From assembly GCA_023151115.1 (NCBI GenBank), contig JAKLJP010000015.1, positions 62,001-126,000 on the forward strand: 64,000 bases of DNA, given 5' to 3'. Origin of the DNA: Anaerolineae bacterium (GTDB taxonomy: Bacteria; Chloroflexota; Anaerolineae; 4572-78; J111). The translations under genes were made by a program, and so were the position numbers. Of this stretch, positions 26,520-35,846 are shown piece by piece. How positions within the stretch are numbered: the stretch's first letter is position 1; each line of letters begins with the position of its first letter. Below the pieces are notes generated by a model that was given only the letters and a program-made list of their open reading frames with translations, was not told the origin of the DNA and did no database searches.

Positions 26520-26945
26520 ATGATCAAAGCGCAACAGATTCAACACATCAGCATTCCCCGCCCGCCGGGGCCAGATTCCGCAGCCATAGCCAGGGCTTTT
26601 TATAGCGGATTATTGGGCCTGGAAGAAGCGCCGGTGCCCAAATCCATTCAGCATCTGGACCTGGTTTGGTTTCGCCTGGGCAATATGGAACTTCACGTTT
26701 TTTCCGAAGAGCCGCTCAACGACCCGTCGGGCCGCCATTACTGCCTGGTGGTTGAAGATTTGCCGGCAGCCTGGGATAAGCTGATAGAGGCCGGCTACGC
26801 CCCCTGGGACACCATCGCCATCCCCGGCCGGCCCCGCTTCTTCTGCCGCGATCCTTTCGGCAATACCATTGAATTTATGACCATCGAGGGCAATTACCTG
26901 GAGTTGGAAGCGCAGGCCAACGGCCATGCCGTTGGGCAGAGCTAG
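26520..26945 (+). CDS. VOC (glyoxalase/bleomycin-resistance fold) family protein
   Basis: 141 residues with the paired beta-alpha-beta-beta-beta modules of the VOC fold: IQHISIPRP near the N-terminus, FYSGLLGLEEAPVP, LVWFRLGNMELHVF, and RFFCRDPFGNTIEFMTIEGNY at the C-terminus. Putative metal ligands are His10, His59-region and Glu in IEFM. Could be a dioxygenase, lyase or binding protein; function unknown. GGGAGG precedes ATG 26520. Followed 3 nt later by hepT. Confidence 0.8.
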   Translation: MIKAQQIQHISIPRPPGPDSAAIARAFYSGLLGLEEAPVPKSIQHLDLVWFRLGNMELHVFSEEPLNDPSGRHYCLVVEDLPAAWDKLIEAGYAPWDTIAIPGRPRFFCRDPFGNTIEFMTIEGNYLELEAQANGHAVGQS

Positions 26946-26948
26946 AGA

Positions 26949-27359
26949 ATGATTAATGGCGTTATTCTCCAAAAACTCCAATCGCTGGATGAGACATTGA
27001 TCGAACTCCGCTCGCTGGGGCAGATCAGTGCAGGGCAGTTGAATGACGATTGGCGCACCCGCCGAGCAGTGGAGCGGGATTTGCAGGTGTTAGTTGAGAT
27101 TGTGATTGACATCTGCCAGCGGCTTATTTCTTTGGCCGGACAAACCCCGGCGGTAACAGGCGTGGATGCCATTGAGCGGTGTATTCAATTGGGTGCTCTG
27201 TCAGATGATGAGGCGTATCGGCAGATGGTGCGCTTTCGTAACTATATCGTTCATCGGTACGAACAGGTGGATGTGACAATTTTGACTGATGTGGTTAATA
27301 ACCACCTGGCCGATTTTGACCAATTTAGAGCAGAAGTGTTGGCTTATGTCCAGCGTTGA
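26949..27359 (+). CDS. hepT: HepT-like toxin (DUF86 RNase) of MNT/HepT module
   Basis: 136 residues, all helical. The RX4HXY motif of HepT RNases is seen as RNYIVHRY in MVRFRNYIVHRYEQVD. In the known Shewanella module HepT cleaves RNA or tRNA and is blocked when MntA adenylylates the motif Tyr. It overlaps mntA by 14 nt, the usual arrangement. It follows the VOC gene by 3 nt, so its ribosome site lies inside that gene's end. Confidence 0.88.
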   Translation: MINGVILQKLQSLDETLIELRSLGQISAGQLNDDWRTRRAVERDLQVLVEIVIDICQRLISLAGQTPAVTGVDAIERCIQLGALSDDEAYRQMVRFRNYIVHRYEQVDVTILTDVVNNHLADFDQFRAEVLAYVQR

Positions 27360-27723
27360 TTGGTCACGCCTTGAGAGCACTTTGGCCGCAGCACCGAGGG
27401 TGGTAGCTGCCTGGGTCTTTGGTTCGGCCCAGAGTGGCCAGATTAAACCGGGCAGCGATCTGGATGTGGGCGTGCTGTTTGAGTCAAAACCCTCTCTGGC
27501 TGAACTGCTTGAGTTGACCGGCGCGTTGCAGCAGACCATCCCGCTTGCCGAAATTGACCTGGTTCCTCTGAATGAAGCTAACCCCATCCTTCGCTTTGAA
27601 GCCATCTCCGGGCGAGCCATCTTCTGCCGCGACGCCGGCCGCCGGGCCGAGTTCGCTTCGCTCACGGCGCGGGAGTATGAAGATGAGATGGCTATGGTCG
27701 AGCGGTGGGTCAGAATGAAGTAG
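27346..27723 (+). CDS. mntA: MntA-like minimal nucleotidyltransferase antitoxin
   Basis: 125 residues from ATG 27346. The MNT motif GSx10DxD is complete: GSAQSGQIKPGSDLDVGV, with a third acidic residue in AEIDLVPL. In the HepT system this enzyme transfers AMP to the HepT tyrosine. The start overlaps the hepT end. The stop is 3 nt before the next gene, a GAF-SpoIIE phosphatase, so the toxin-antitoxin pair may share a transcript with a signalling protein. Confidence 0.88.
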   Translation: MSSVDWSRLESTLAAAPRVVAAWVFGSAQSGQIKPGSDLDVGVLFESKPSLAELLELTGALQQTIPLAEIDLVPLNEANPILRFEAISGRAIFCRDAGRRAEFASLTAREYEDEMAMVERWVRMK

Positions 27724-27726
27724 TCA

Positions 27727-29982
27727 ATGCATTCTGCGGATACCTTAACCAACCTCCAAAAATTTCTCACCCTCCTCAACCCCTCGCTCAACCTCAACGA
27801 GATGCTGACCAATGTGGCCCGGCAACTGGTTGAGATGTTTGAGGTGGATCACAGCGGGGTGTTGTTTTTTGGCGAGAGGGATGTCGAGGGCCTGGTGATT
27901 GCCGAATACCCTCACCAGGGCGCAGTGGCCTTGAAAGTCCCTTTGACCGATTATCCTCTGGTAGAGCAGTTGAAGACTCAGCGGAAGCCCTTGCAGGTCT
28001 TGGATGCTCAGAATGACCCGCTGATGGGCAGTGCCCGGCCCACCATGCGCCTGCTGGGTATTCAATCTATTGTCATCATCCCCCTGGTGGTGCAGGATAA
28101 GCTGGTCGGCAGCTTGAGCCTGGATGTGGTGCGCCAGCCGCGCACTTTTACCCCCGTCGAATTGGAGTTGTGCGCCATCATCGGCAAACAGATTGCGGTG
28201 GCCGTAGATTACACCCGCGCTCTCGAAACCGCCGAAGCTCACCGCCGCCAGGCCCAAACCCTGTACGAAGTTAACCGCGTCCTGAGCGAGTCGCTTGACC
28301 CCGACGAAATTTTGCCCCTCATTTTAGAGCAGCTTCACAAGGTCATCTCGGCCGATGGCAGTTCGATCCATTTACTCGGCGATGGCGGGGTGCAAATTGC
28401 GGCCTTTCGCGGGGCCCATCAACCGATCCAGATGCGCCAGACTGTTTCGCTCAACAACTTGTGGGGCACACGGACGGTGATCGAACGCAAAACGCCGATT
28501 CTGCTGGGTGATACCCGTTTGCACGATCAATGGAAAACTTTTCCGGGCAGTCCGATCAGGTCGTGGATGGGCGTGCCGCTGAGCGTCAGAGGCGAAGTAG
28601 TCGGTATTTTGAATATTGACGGTTACACGCCCCACCAGTTTGACGAGACCCAGATCAACATTGCTCAGGCGTTTGCCAGCCAGGCGGCTATTGCCATCCA
28701 CAATGCCCGTTTATACCGCCAGGCCGAAAAGCGGGCCGAGTTGTTAGCTTCGGTCCAGGAGATTGGCCTGAGCATTGCTGTTTCTCTGGATTTGAAAGAG
28801 GTGCTGCGGGCTGTCGCCGCCGCTGTTTTAACCTTGCTGGAAGCCTGCCAGACCCGCATTTATCTTTACGACGCCCAGAGCGATACCTTTACCCTGGCCA
28901 CTACCCTTGACGGCGCTGACCCGGCGCAGATTGCAGTGATGCAGCCTCGCCGGGATGGGTTGACGGCCAGGGTAGCTCGTTCCGGCCGCTATATTGCCGT
29001 GCCGAATGTGCTGGAACATCCTCTTTACCAAAGTGATGCCGCCACGCACGGATTCCAGGCTATTATCGGTGCGCCGCTCAAAAAGGGAGACGAGGTGCTG
29101 GGGGTGTTGAATGTCTTTTATGACCAACCCCACACTTTTACCTCGGATGAGTTGGATTTGCTGCACTTGCTGGCGACCCAAGCGGCTGTGGCCCTGGAAA
29201 ATGCGCGTTTGTACGAGCTTGAAGTGAAACAGGTGGAACAGGAGCTGAACATTGCCCGCCAGATTCAGCAGGGCTTCTTTCCTGATCAGATTCCAACGCT
29301 GCCGGGCTGGGAAATTGCGGCCATCTGCCTGCCCGCCCGCGAAACCGGCGGCGATTTTTACGAGTTTGTCGAGCGCACGGATGCTACCCTGGGCCTAGTG
29401 GTGGGCGACGTGTCCGGCAAAAGTATCCAGGCGGCTATGCTGATGGCCGCCGCCCAAAGCCTGGTCAGCGCCAAAGGCTCAGATCACCGCTCGCCGGGTA
29501 AGGTGATGACCGAAACCAACCGCCTGCTGTGTAAAGATGTGCCTCTCGGCTCTTTTGTAGCCGTGTCTTATGCCCTTTTTTCGGCTAACAGCGGCGAAGT
29601 TTGCTTGAGCAACGGCGGTCAACTGGCCCCGTTCCTCCTCCCCGCTCAAAACGAGCCAATTCTCCTGATTGAAACGCCGGGCAACCATCTGCCCCTGGGG
29701 ATCATCGCCGATATGGTCTACGATGAGCTATCAATTTTCCTGGCCCCCGGCGATTCGCTCATCTTTTGTACCGACGGCTTGATCGAACGCAAAGACGCAA
29801 CCGGGCAGATCTTTGGTTTTGAACGCACCCTGACCGTGCTGGAGACCCTGCGCGGCCAACCGCCCCAGGTGGTTTTGGACACCCTGCTGGCCGCCGCCGA
29901 TACCTTCGCCAACGGCATCGGCCCGGCGGATGATGTGACTCTGGTGGTGGCGCGGCGGGTGATTAAAGAAAAAGTGTTATGA
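27727..29982 (+). CDS. Triple-GAF SpoIIE/RsbU-type protein phosphatase
   Basis: 751 residues. GAF1 is at about 20-165, GAF2 at about 190-335 (SRSWMGVPL-like IRSWMGVPLSVRGEVVGILN), GAF3 at about 355-500 (FQAIIGAPLKKGDEVLGVLN). A short coiled coil (EVKQVEQELNIARQIQQGFFP) leads into a PP2C-type SpoIIE domain with ARETGGDFYEF, GLVVGDVSGKS and FCTDGLIERKD, carrying the metal-binding Asp residues. Such proteins dephosphorylate anti-anti-sigma factors in response to ligand binding in the GAFs; no STAS or kinase partner is adjacent. ATG 27727 immediately follows mntA. Confidence 0.9.
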   Translation: MHSADTLTNLQKFLTLLNPSLNLNEMLTNVARQLVEMFEVDHSGVLFFGERDVEGLVIAEYPHQGAVALKVPLTDYPLVEQLKTQRKPLQVLDAQNDPLMGSARPTMRLLGIQSIVIIPLVVQDKLVGSLSLDVVRQPRTFTPVELELCAIIGKQIAVAVDYTRALETAEAHRRQAQTLYEVNRVLSESLDPDEILPLILEQLHKVISADGSSIHLLGDGGVQIAAFRGAHQPIQMRQTVSLNNLWGTRTVIERKTPILLGDTRLHDQWKTFPGSPIRSWMGVPLSVRGEVVGILNIDGYTPHQFDETQINIAQAFASQAAIAIHNARLYRQAEKRAELLASVQEIGLSIAVSLDLKEVLRAVAAAVLTLLEACQTRIYLYDAQSDTFTLATTLDGADPAQIAVMQPRRDGLTARVARSGRYIAVPNVLEHPLYQSDAATHGFQAIIGAPLKKGDEVLGVLNVFYDQPHTFTSDELDLLHLLATQAAVALENARLYELEVKQVEQELNIARQIQQGFFPDQIPTLPGWEIAAICLPARETGGDFYEFVERTDATLGLVVGDVSGKSIQAAMLMAAAQSLVSAKGSDHRSPGKVMTETNRLLCKDVPLGSFVAVSYALFSANSGEVCLSNGGQLAPFLLPAQNEPILLIETPGNHLPLGIIADMVYDELSIFLAPGDSLIFCTDGLIERKDATGQIFGFERTLTVLETLRGQPPQVVLDTLLAAADTFANGIGPADDVTLVVARRVIKEKVL

Positions 29983-30041
29983 AGCTGCCTGAGTTAATCT
30001 CATCGAGGCGGTGTTCAACACCAGCTTTGGAACCACAAAGA

Positions 30042-32165
30042 TCATTTTACTTCACTTTGCAGAGAAGTTAATGCCGCTTTAGCCTCGGCCACTTTCTCCT
30101 CCCCTGGCGCTTCGGGGCGATAGGCCGCCACCTCGGCGGCCTGGGTCAACTGCCTCAAGGCCGGCAAACGCCCTACGGTTTGAGCATACTCGCTCAACGT
30201 TTCCCACGTTTCCCTTTTGCGATAGTTGCGACGGGCCAAAATCGCTGCGCCCTGTTCGTACAGAGCCAGAATCAGGCGGCGGGTCGGGTCGGTGGTTTGG
30301 TCACGGGTAGTGGGCTGGGCAAAGGTCGGCTTGAGCCGCCGGTACAAATAGAGGGCCAGCAGACCCAAACCCACCAGCACCGTCGAAGCGACCAGGAAAG
30401 GGACCATAAAAGCTATACCGGCCGCTCCGCCGGAAACGAGGTTAGCGATGGGCAGGTCAAAACTAAACACCTGGCTGCCGGAGAAGAGCCAGGCTTGCAC
30501 CGGGGTTGGGTAGGGCTGCGGCGTCCAGCCCGGCGTCGGGTCGAAGGGGACCCAGCCATGCTCAGGGAAATAAACTTCGGCCCAGGAGTGGGCGTGGTTG
30601 AGCCTGACCTCGTAGTAGCCGGTCAGCGGGTTGTAATCGCCAGAGCCATAGCCTGCGACCAGCCGGGCCGGGATGCCCAGCGTGCGGGCCATGACCACCA
30701 GAGCGGTGGCGTACTGCTCGCACACCCCTTCCTGATCCTCGAACAAAAAGGTGTCCACCACTTCCGCGCCGGGGGGATGGGGTGGGGGAAAGTAGTTGTA
30801 AGGGTAGTTCGTCAGCAGGTGCTCGGTCAAGGCCATGATCTTGTCGTAATTGTTGGCCTGGGCAGCGGTCAGCCTTTGCGCCAGATTCCTGACCCGCGTG
30901 GAAATGTTGGGGGGCAGTTGCAGGTAGCGTTGGGCCACAGCCGGGGGATAGCGGGTCGAAGCCTGGCGGAGTTGGGCCGGGTCGAAATTGGGCCGGTAAG
31001 AAACCACGCTGTAGGTCATTCCCGCTTTGAGCGTTTCCGGCAGGCGCAGGCCATCGCCGCTGTCGCGGGAGATGCTTTCGGCGACGATAAAAATTTCAGC
31101 CGGACGGTAGGCCGCAAAAATCAAGTTGGGCTGGTCTTTGGCGATGGTAAAGGATTGGACAATTTGCTGCTCGTCCTGAGCAGGGCCGGCGCTGGCCGGC
31201 GAGCCAAGCGGCGGCGTTAGCTCAAAGTAGACCCGCCGCCGGCGGGGCGCCGGCGTTAAAGTCGTGTCGCTCTGGCTCCAACTTTCGCCCGTGTAAAAAT
31301 CATAGCTGTGGCTGCGCCAATAGCTGCGGCTGGGACTGCGGACATACATCACCATTTCGTTGCTGAGGCCGCCGCGATAGCGCAAATCCAGGTTGGTATC
31401 AAAACCATAAAAGTAGTCGCTGACGCCGTCGCTCCAGCCGTTGATCTGTACCAACGGCACGCCGGGATTGATGATCTGCGCTTTGACCCCGCCGCGCAGA
31501 GGCACATTGATGGTGAAAGGCGGGACCAGCGGTCGCCCGGCGAAGCGGGGGGTAAACAGAAAGGCGGTAAAGATAGCGCACAGCGTCGCCAGGCCAAAAG
31601 CGACGCCAAAAAGCAGCAGGCCGCCCCGTGGAGATGACGAGGGGACGGAGGCGATCAGGGGACGTAGTTTGGCTGCTTTCAAACCGTCCTCTTTTTCAGC
31701 CACAAAAAAGGCAGCCAGGACAAAACCGGCAAATAGGAGTAGATAGAGGCCCAATTCGACGGTGCGGCTTAGCGAGGCGGCAATGTACAAATTGGCCAGG
31801 CTGTGGATCAGGGTGTTGAACAGGCTGCGGCGGTAGCGCAGGTCGAAGCTGGTAATGGCCTGGGCAAACATGGCAAACTGCGCCTGGGGCAGGGTGGCCC
31901 CGCCGGCCAGCCCGGCGCACATCCAGGCCAGGGCCAGGTGGATGGCCACAAACATAATCGCCCGCACGATCCGGCTGGGGCGCTCCACAAAATAATAGCT
32001 GTAGGCGTGCCCGGCGCAGATACCCAGCGCCGCCACGATTACCTGCGGCCAGAGATTGCCCACCCGCGCGACAGCCAGCAGCGGAACCAGCATAGCCGCC
32101 AGGATCAGGTAGCGCAGGGTGCGCGAGCGTTCGGGTTCTTTTTTGGATTTCGGATGGCGCTCCAT
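30042..32165 (-). CDS. TgpA-like membrane transglutaminase
   Basis: 707 residues. Six or seven TMs in the first 210 residues (DUF3488-like), an extracytoplasmic transglutaminase-like domain with the Cys-His-Asp triad (EGVCEQYATALVVMARTLGIP, LNHAHSWAEVYF, GWVPFDPTPGW), a final TM near residue 590, and a cytoplasmic C-terminal DUF4129-like tail. Third gene of the moxR-DUF58-tgpA operon, with ATG 32165 only 3 nt after the DUF58 stop. Family members are essential or membrane-remodelling in other bacteria; the cross-linked or cleaved substrate is unknown. Confidence 0.9.
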   Translation of the reverse strand: MERHPKSKKEPERSRTLRYLILAAMLVPLLAVARVGNLWPQVIVAALGICAGHAYSYYFVERPSRIVRAIMFVAIHLALAWMCAGLAGGATLPQAQFAMFAQAITSFDLRYRRSLFNTLIHSLANLYIAASLSRTVELGLYLLLFAGFVLAAFFVAEKEDGLKAAKLRPLIASVPSSSPRGGLLLFGVAFGLATLCAIFTAFLFTPRFAGRPLVPPFTINVPLRGGVKAQIINPGVPLVQINGWSDGVSDYFYGFDTNLDLRYRGGLSNEMVMYVRSPSRSYWRSHSYDFYTGESWSQSDTTLTPAPRRRRVYFELTPPLGSPASAGPAQDEQQIVQSFTIAKDQPNLIFAAYRPAEIFIVAESISRDSGDGLRLPETLKAGMTYSVVSYRPNFDPAQLRQASTRYPPAVAQRYLQLPPNISTRVRNLAQRLTAAQANNYDKIMALTEHLLTNYPYNYFPPPHPPGAEVVDTFLFEDQEGVCEQYATALVVMARTLGIPARLVAGYGSGDYNPLTGYYEVRLNHAHSWAEVYFPEHGWVPFDPTPGWTPQPYPTPVQAWLFSGSQVFSFDLPIANLVSGGAAGIAFMVPFLVASTVLVGLGLLALYLYRRLKPTFAQPTTRDQTTDPTRRLILALYEQGAAILARRNYRKRETWETLSEYAQTVGRLPALRQLTQAAEVAAYRPEAPGEEKVAEAKAALTSLQSEVK

Positions 32166-32168
32166 TTT

Positions 32169-33386
32169 TTATAAATTCGTCAATACTTCCACCCAGTTGT
32201 GCGGACTCACACTCTTAACCATTAGCCCCGGCTGTTTCAACGCTGGCGGCAGCGTGGGCAGAGCGCCATCCGGGGTGATGAAGACTGCCAGGGTCTGCCT
32301 GCTCGGTTGAGCCAGCGCCGCCAGTGCCCTGATAATGGTTTCGTGGGGACGGCTGATCAGGACCACCACAAAGGTGGAGGCGGGCAGGCGGTTGAGCACC
32401 TTCGCCAGCGGCTCGTGCCCGTCATTCTGTATTTTGGCCAGGTAATTGAGCAGGCCCCACCAGCCCAGCGGCATCGCCGGAGGAGTCCATTTGGGGCTGG
32501 ACCCCACCAGCCGCAGCGGAATATTTTTTTGAGTGGCGTAATAGCCAAAACTGGCCGCCAGCCGGATGGCCGTTTCAAAGGTGGAAAATTTGCCGGCTCC
32601 AATCGAGAGGTCGGCCTGCAAATCCAGCACGACGGTAAAGGCTTGCTGCTCGTCATCGCTAAATTCTTTGACCACCAACTGGCCGGTGCGAGCGGTGCTG
32701 CGCCAATGAATCTGGCGCAGCGAGTCGCCGGTGCGGTACTCCCGCGTGCCGATCACCTGGCTGCCCCGGCCCACCCGCAGCGCCGCCTGCTCGGCCAATT
32801 CTCTTTTTTCAAAGAGGCGCAGGCGCTTGAGGGGATGATAGGCCGGATAAATCAAAATTTGGCCGGGAGCCGCCACCGTGCTGCGGGTGTGAAACAGCCC
32901 AAACGGCCCCTTCGACTCCAACTGCAACGGCGCAAACGAGTACAGCCCTCGCCGGTCGCACATCGTCCTGTAGGTCAAACTGTTCGTTTGACCCCTAAAC
33001 AATGTAGGGATAAAAAATGGCTGCGCCTCATCCTCCGCCGGAGTAAAGGGACACTGCTCCAATCCGCCGACCAGCAGCGCCGGCCGCAGCCCCGTCTGCC
33101 GGAAGCGCAGGCTGATTTCGATGGGGTCGTCTTCGTGAAAGCTGGGTGGGATTAGCTCAAACTCGTCTGGTTGTGATCCTGGCTCAACCGGGTCGGCTGA
33201 AACCGGGCGTAATTCGCGGTCGGCCCGGATGCCGGCCAGCATGCCCCAGGAATAAAGCGCCGCCACGATCAGCAGGCCGATGATGCCGTCGGTGATGATA
33301 TAAATCCAACCGACCTGGGTTTGGTTGGCCAGAAAATAGAGGATTGCACTTAGGATGAAGAGCGCCCGGGCGCGTCGAGTAGGCAT
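32169..33386 (-). CDS. DUF58 domain protein
   Basis: 405 residues with two N-terminal TMs (residues 8-45) and a DUF58 domain carrying the hallmark GTREYRTGDSLRQIHWRSTAR followed by LVVKEF, then a VWA-like fold (FTVVLDLQADL). It forms an operon with MoxR, whose stop is 2 nt upstream of this ATG. MoxR/DUF58 pairs act in chaperone-like assembly of surface or enzyme complexes. Confidence 0.9.
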   Translation of the reverse strand: MPTRRARALFILSAILYFLANQTQVGWIYIITDGIIGLLIVAALYSWGMLAGIRADRELRPVSADPVEPGSQPDEFELIPPSFHEDDPIEISLRFRQTGLRPALLVGGLEQCPFTPAEDEAQPFFIPTLFRGQTNSLTYRTMCDRRGLYSFAPLQLESKGPFGLFHTRSTVAAPGQILIYPAYHPLKRLRLFEKRELAEQAALRVGRGSQVIGTREYRTGDSLRQIHWRSTARTGQLVVKEFSDDEQQAFTVVLDLQADLSIGAGKFSTFETAIRLAASFGYYATQKNIPLRLVGSSPKWTPPAMPLGWWGLLNYLAKIQNDGHEPLAKVLNRLPASTFVVVLISRPHETIIRALAALAQPSRQTLAVFITPDGALPTLPPALKQPGLMVKSVSPHNWVEVLTNL

Positions 33387-33388
33387 TA

Positions 33389-34450
33389 CTAGGGATCGAG
33401 GCGACTTGAAAGCCTGCGTAAGGTTGAAGAAGCATCCTTAGCGGGCGGTTGCACCGGCACCGGCGTCGAGGTGAGCACCGCATCCACGATGCGGTGGGCC
33501 AGTTCGGTGGAGCGTTCCGGGGTGATGAGGCGATGGCTCAGCACAGCTTTGGCTACAGCTTTGATGTCGTCGGGGGTGACAAAATCGCGGTGGTGGAGCA
33601 GGGCCATGGCCTGGGCGGCTCGCTGCAAGGCCACGCCGCCCCTGGGGCTGACGCCCAACAGCACGTCAGGGTGGCTGCGGGTGGCGGTCAGCAGGTTGAC
33701 AATGTACTCTTTGAGCGGGCGAACCACGCCCACGTTTTTGACCAGTTCCTGCAAGGCCAGCACGTCACTGGGCGAAAGAACCGCCTTGATGTTGTCGAGC
33801 GGGTCTTCTTGCTCCTCACGCTCCAAAATCAGCACTTCATCCTCGAATTGGGGGTAGCCCAGGCTGAGCGAGACCAAAAAGCGGTCCAGTTGGGCTTCGG
33901 GCAGAGGGAAGGTGCCGGCGGTCTCAATCGGGTTTTGGGTGGCAATCAAAAAGAAAGGTTCTTCCAGGGGGTAGCGTTGGCCATCTACCGTCACCTGGCG
34001 CTCGGCCATACTTTCCAGCAAGCTCGACTGGGTGCGTGGGGTAGCCCGGTTGATTTCGTCCACCAGCACAAATTGGGCAAAAAGCGGGCCGGGCACAAAG
34101 ATAAAACGCTGTTCTTTCTGGTTGTAAATCGAAGCGCCGGTGATGTCGCTGGGCAGCAAATCGGGAGTGCATTGGACCCGTTTGAAGCTGGCGCTAATGG
34201 AGCGGGCCAGGGCTTTGGCCACCAGGGTTTTGCCCACGCCGGGCACATCTTCCAACAGCAAATGGCCTCGCCCCAGGATGGCCGTTAAAATGAGCTGCAA
34301 AGTTTGGGGTTTGACCACCGCCGCCTGGGTCACATTCTCTTGCAGCCGGTCAATGGCGGCTATGGCTTCGCTCAAGGTGAGATTTTTGAAGGTAGAATTG
34401 GGCGAGACCGGCGAAACTCTTTTGAGGGTTTGCGGGGCGATTTGGACCAT
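33389..34450 (-). CDS. moxR: MoxR family AAA+ ATPase
   Basis: 353 residues with Walker A (LLEDVPGVGKTLVAKALA), Walker B (FVLVDEINRATPRTQSSLLE), sensor 1 (FFLIATQNPIETAGTFPLPEAQ) and arginine-finger LDRF, ending in the AAA lid 2 helical domain. The N-terminal 30 residues are a short extension. First gene of the operon; promoter at 34525-34553. Confidence 0.95.
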   Translation of the reverse strand: MVQIAPQTLKRVSPVSPNSTFKNLTLSEAIAAIDRLQENVTQAAVVKPQTLQLILTAILGRGHLLLEDVPGVGKTLVAKALARSISASFKRVQCTPDLLPSDITGASIYNQKEQRFIFVPGPLFAQFVLVDEINRATPRTQSSLLESMAERQVTVDGQRYPLEEPFFLIATQNPIETAGTFPLPEAQLDRFLVSLSLGYPQFEDEVLILEREEQEDPLDNIKAVLSPSDVLALQELVKNVGVVRPLKEYIVNLLTATRSHPDVLLGVSPRGGVALQRAAQAMALLHHRDFVTPDDIKAVAKAVLSHRLITPERSTELAHRIVDAVLTSTPVPVQPPAKDASSTLRRLSSRLDP

Positions 34451-34524
34451 GTTTTTATGGTTCTCGGAAACGATGAATCAGTTTGGGTGGGGTCGCTTAT
34501 TTAGCGACTTCTGCTGCCAGTGAA

Positions 34525-34553
34525 ATTATAGATTCTCCTGACAGGCCCGCCAA
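34525..34553 (-). promoter_or_regulatory. Promoter of moxR-DUF58-tgpA
   Basis: On the minus strand TTGGCG (34548-34553), 17-nt spacer, TATAAT (34525-34530), about 75 nt before the moxR ATG. Confidence 0.6.
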
Positions 34554-34817
34554 ATTAAGCTAAAAAAATGGTAGAATTAATACTCTAAAGTCATTATATA
34601 TAGAAAGTCTAGGTATGTCAAGGGTGTAATTCAGGTTGACATAGAACTATTTGACGGATTGATGCCTCTATGTTACACTTGTTTACAGTAGGTTGCATTA
34701 TTCCCGAGTTTCAGCTACGTCAAGTAAACGCCCGCCCCTCCAGCTTCAAGCGTGTTTTTGCGAGCCGAAAAATGGGGACTGCCCTATGAAACTTGTAGGG
34801 AAGGAGGCAAATCCCCC
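34554..34817. other. Intergenic region and cspA leader
   Basis: Between divergent moxR and cspA. It contains the cspA promoter and a leader of about 130 nt. Long leaders are known for cold-shock genes, but no conserved cold box was recognised. No gene seen. Confidence 0.5.
34651..34679 (+). promoter_or_regulatory. Promoter of cspA
   Basis: TTGACG (34651-34656), 17-nt spacer, TACACT (34674-34679). Confidence 0.6.
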
Positions 34818-35027
34818 ATGAGCGAGCGGATTACCGGTACCGTTAAGTGGTTTAACGGCTCCAAAGGTTACGGCTTTATCACCCGCAACGATGGCCCCGA
34901 TGTTTTTGTGCATTACTCGGCCATCCAGGCGGATGGTTTCCGCAATCTGGAGGAGGGCGACCGCGTGGAGTTCTCGGTTGAACAAAGCGCCAAAGGCCCC
35001 CAGGCCAGCAATGTGGTGAAACTCTAG
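34818..35027 (+). CDS. cspA: Cold-shock protein
   Basis: 69 residues from ATG 34818, with AAGGAGG 10 nt upstream; the frame continues 22 codons further without homology. It contains both RNA-binding motifs of cold-shock domains: RNP1 as GSKGYGFIT and RNP2 as VFVHYSAI, with TVKWFN at the start. Binds single-stranded RNA or DNA. Monocistronic, with a strong terminator directly after. Confidence 0.95.
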   Translation: MSERITGTVKWFNGSKGYGFITRNDGPDVFVHYSAIQADGFRNLEEGDRVEFSVEQSAKGPQASNVVKL

Positions 35028-35049
35028 TAGCCAAAGCCAATTTCGCAAA

Positions 35050-35085
35050 AAAGCCTCGTCTCTTTTGAGACGAGGCTTTCTTGTT
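35050..35085 (+). terminator. cspA terminator
   Basis: A perfect 13-bp stem AAAGCCTCGTCTC/GAGACGAGGCTTT with a TTTT loop, then TTTCTTGTTT. Confidence 0.9.
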
Positions 35086-35093
35086 TAAAAGCT

Positions 35094-35180
35094 TGTCACG
35101 AATGGACGAATGACACCCATTTTTTAGTAAACATCCCTCAGATTATTTGTGATATTCGCTAATTCGTGTTATTCGTGATG
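35094..35180. repeat. Inverted repeat of cgaatgacac type
   Basis: gtcacgaatggacgaatgac on the left and aattcgtgttattcgtgatg on the right are imperfect complements around an AT-rich centre, between cspA and the deoxynucleoside kinase. Confidence 0.5.
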
Positions 35181-35207
35181 CTTTTTGCCCCAAATGCCGA
35201 GAGTTTG

Positions 35208-35846
35208 TTAAAAATATACTTTTTCCCGACCGGCCAGCTTCTCCATAATCTTTTCTCTAATCAGGGCAAAATCCCGGGGGAAACGGACAAAGTCCAGATT
35301 GTCGGCGGGCACGGTCAGGATAGGGCAGAGGGTAAAATCTTCGATCCAGGCGTTATACAGCTCGTTGAGTTGCTGCAAATAGAGAGGCGAAACGTCCTGC
35401 TCGAAATCGCGGCCTCGGCGGTGAATGCGCTCGATTAAGGTGGGCAGGCTGGCTTTGAGGTAAACGATCAAATCGGGCCGGGGTAAAAACTGAATAAATT
35501 CCTCGTACAGATCGCGATAGAGTTGATAATCACGCTGGGTCATATTATTCCGTTGGTGTAAGTTGCGGGCAAAAATCTCGGCGTCTTCGTAAATGCTGCG
35601 GTCTTGCACCACCGATTCGGGATAGTTGGCAATGTCGCGTTGGTAGCGCAGCCGGCGCGATAAGAAAAAAATTTGAGAGTGGAAGCTCCACTGGCGCATA
35701 TCTTTGTAAAAATCGGCCAAGTAAGGATTGTCGTCCACAGCTTCATAAAAAGGAGTCCAGCTTAAATCTTTGGCCAGCAGGCGGGTCAAAGTGCTTTTGC
35801 CCACCCCCATATTGCCGGCAATGGCAATGGAATATCTCCGATTCAT
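35208..35846 (-). CDS. Deoxynucleoside kinase (dAdo/dGuo kinase family)
   Basis: 212 residues. The P-loop is GNMGVGKSTLTRLLA, the DRS motif is in VVQDRSIYEDAEIFA, and the LID-like RIHRRGRDFEQ segment is present. The family phosphorylates deoxyadenosine, deoxyguanosine or deoxycytidine in nucleotide salvage. ATG 35846 has GGGAGAGATAGGAG directly before it. Monocistronic. Confidence 0.9.
   Translation of the reverse strand: MNRRYSIAIAGNMGVGKSTLTRLLAKDLSWTPFYEAVDDNPYLADFYKDMRQWSFHSQIFFLSRRLRYQRDIANYPESVVQDRSIYEDAEIFARNLHQRNNMTQRDYQLYRDLYEEFIQFLPRPDLIVYLKASLPTLIERIHRRGRDFEQDVSPLYLQQLNELYNAWIEDFTLCPILTVPADNLDFVRFPRDFALIREKIMEKLAGREKVYF

Noticed and set aside
30180..31220. 346-codon plus-strand frame opposite the transglutaminase gene
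   Set aside because: Shadow frame in GC-biased coding DNA; the minus product has a clear catalytic triad and operon context.
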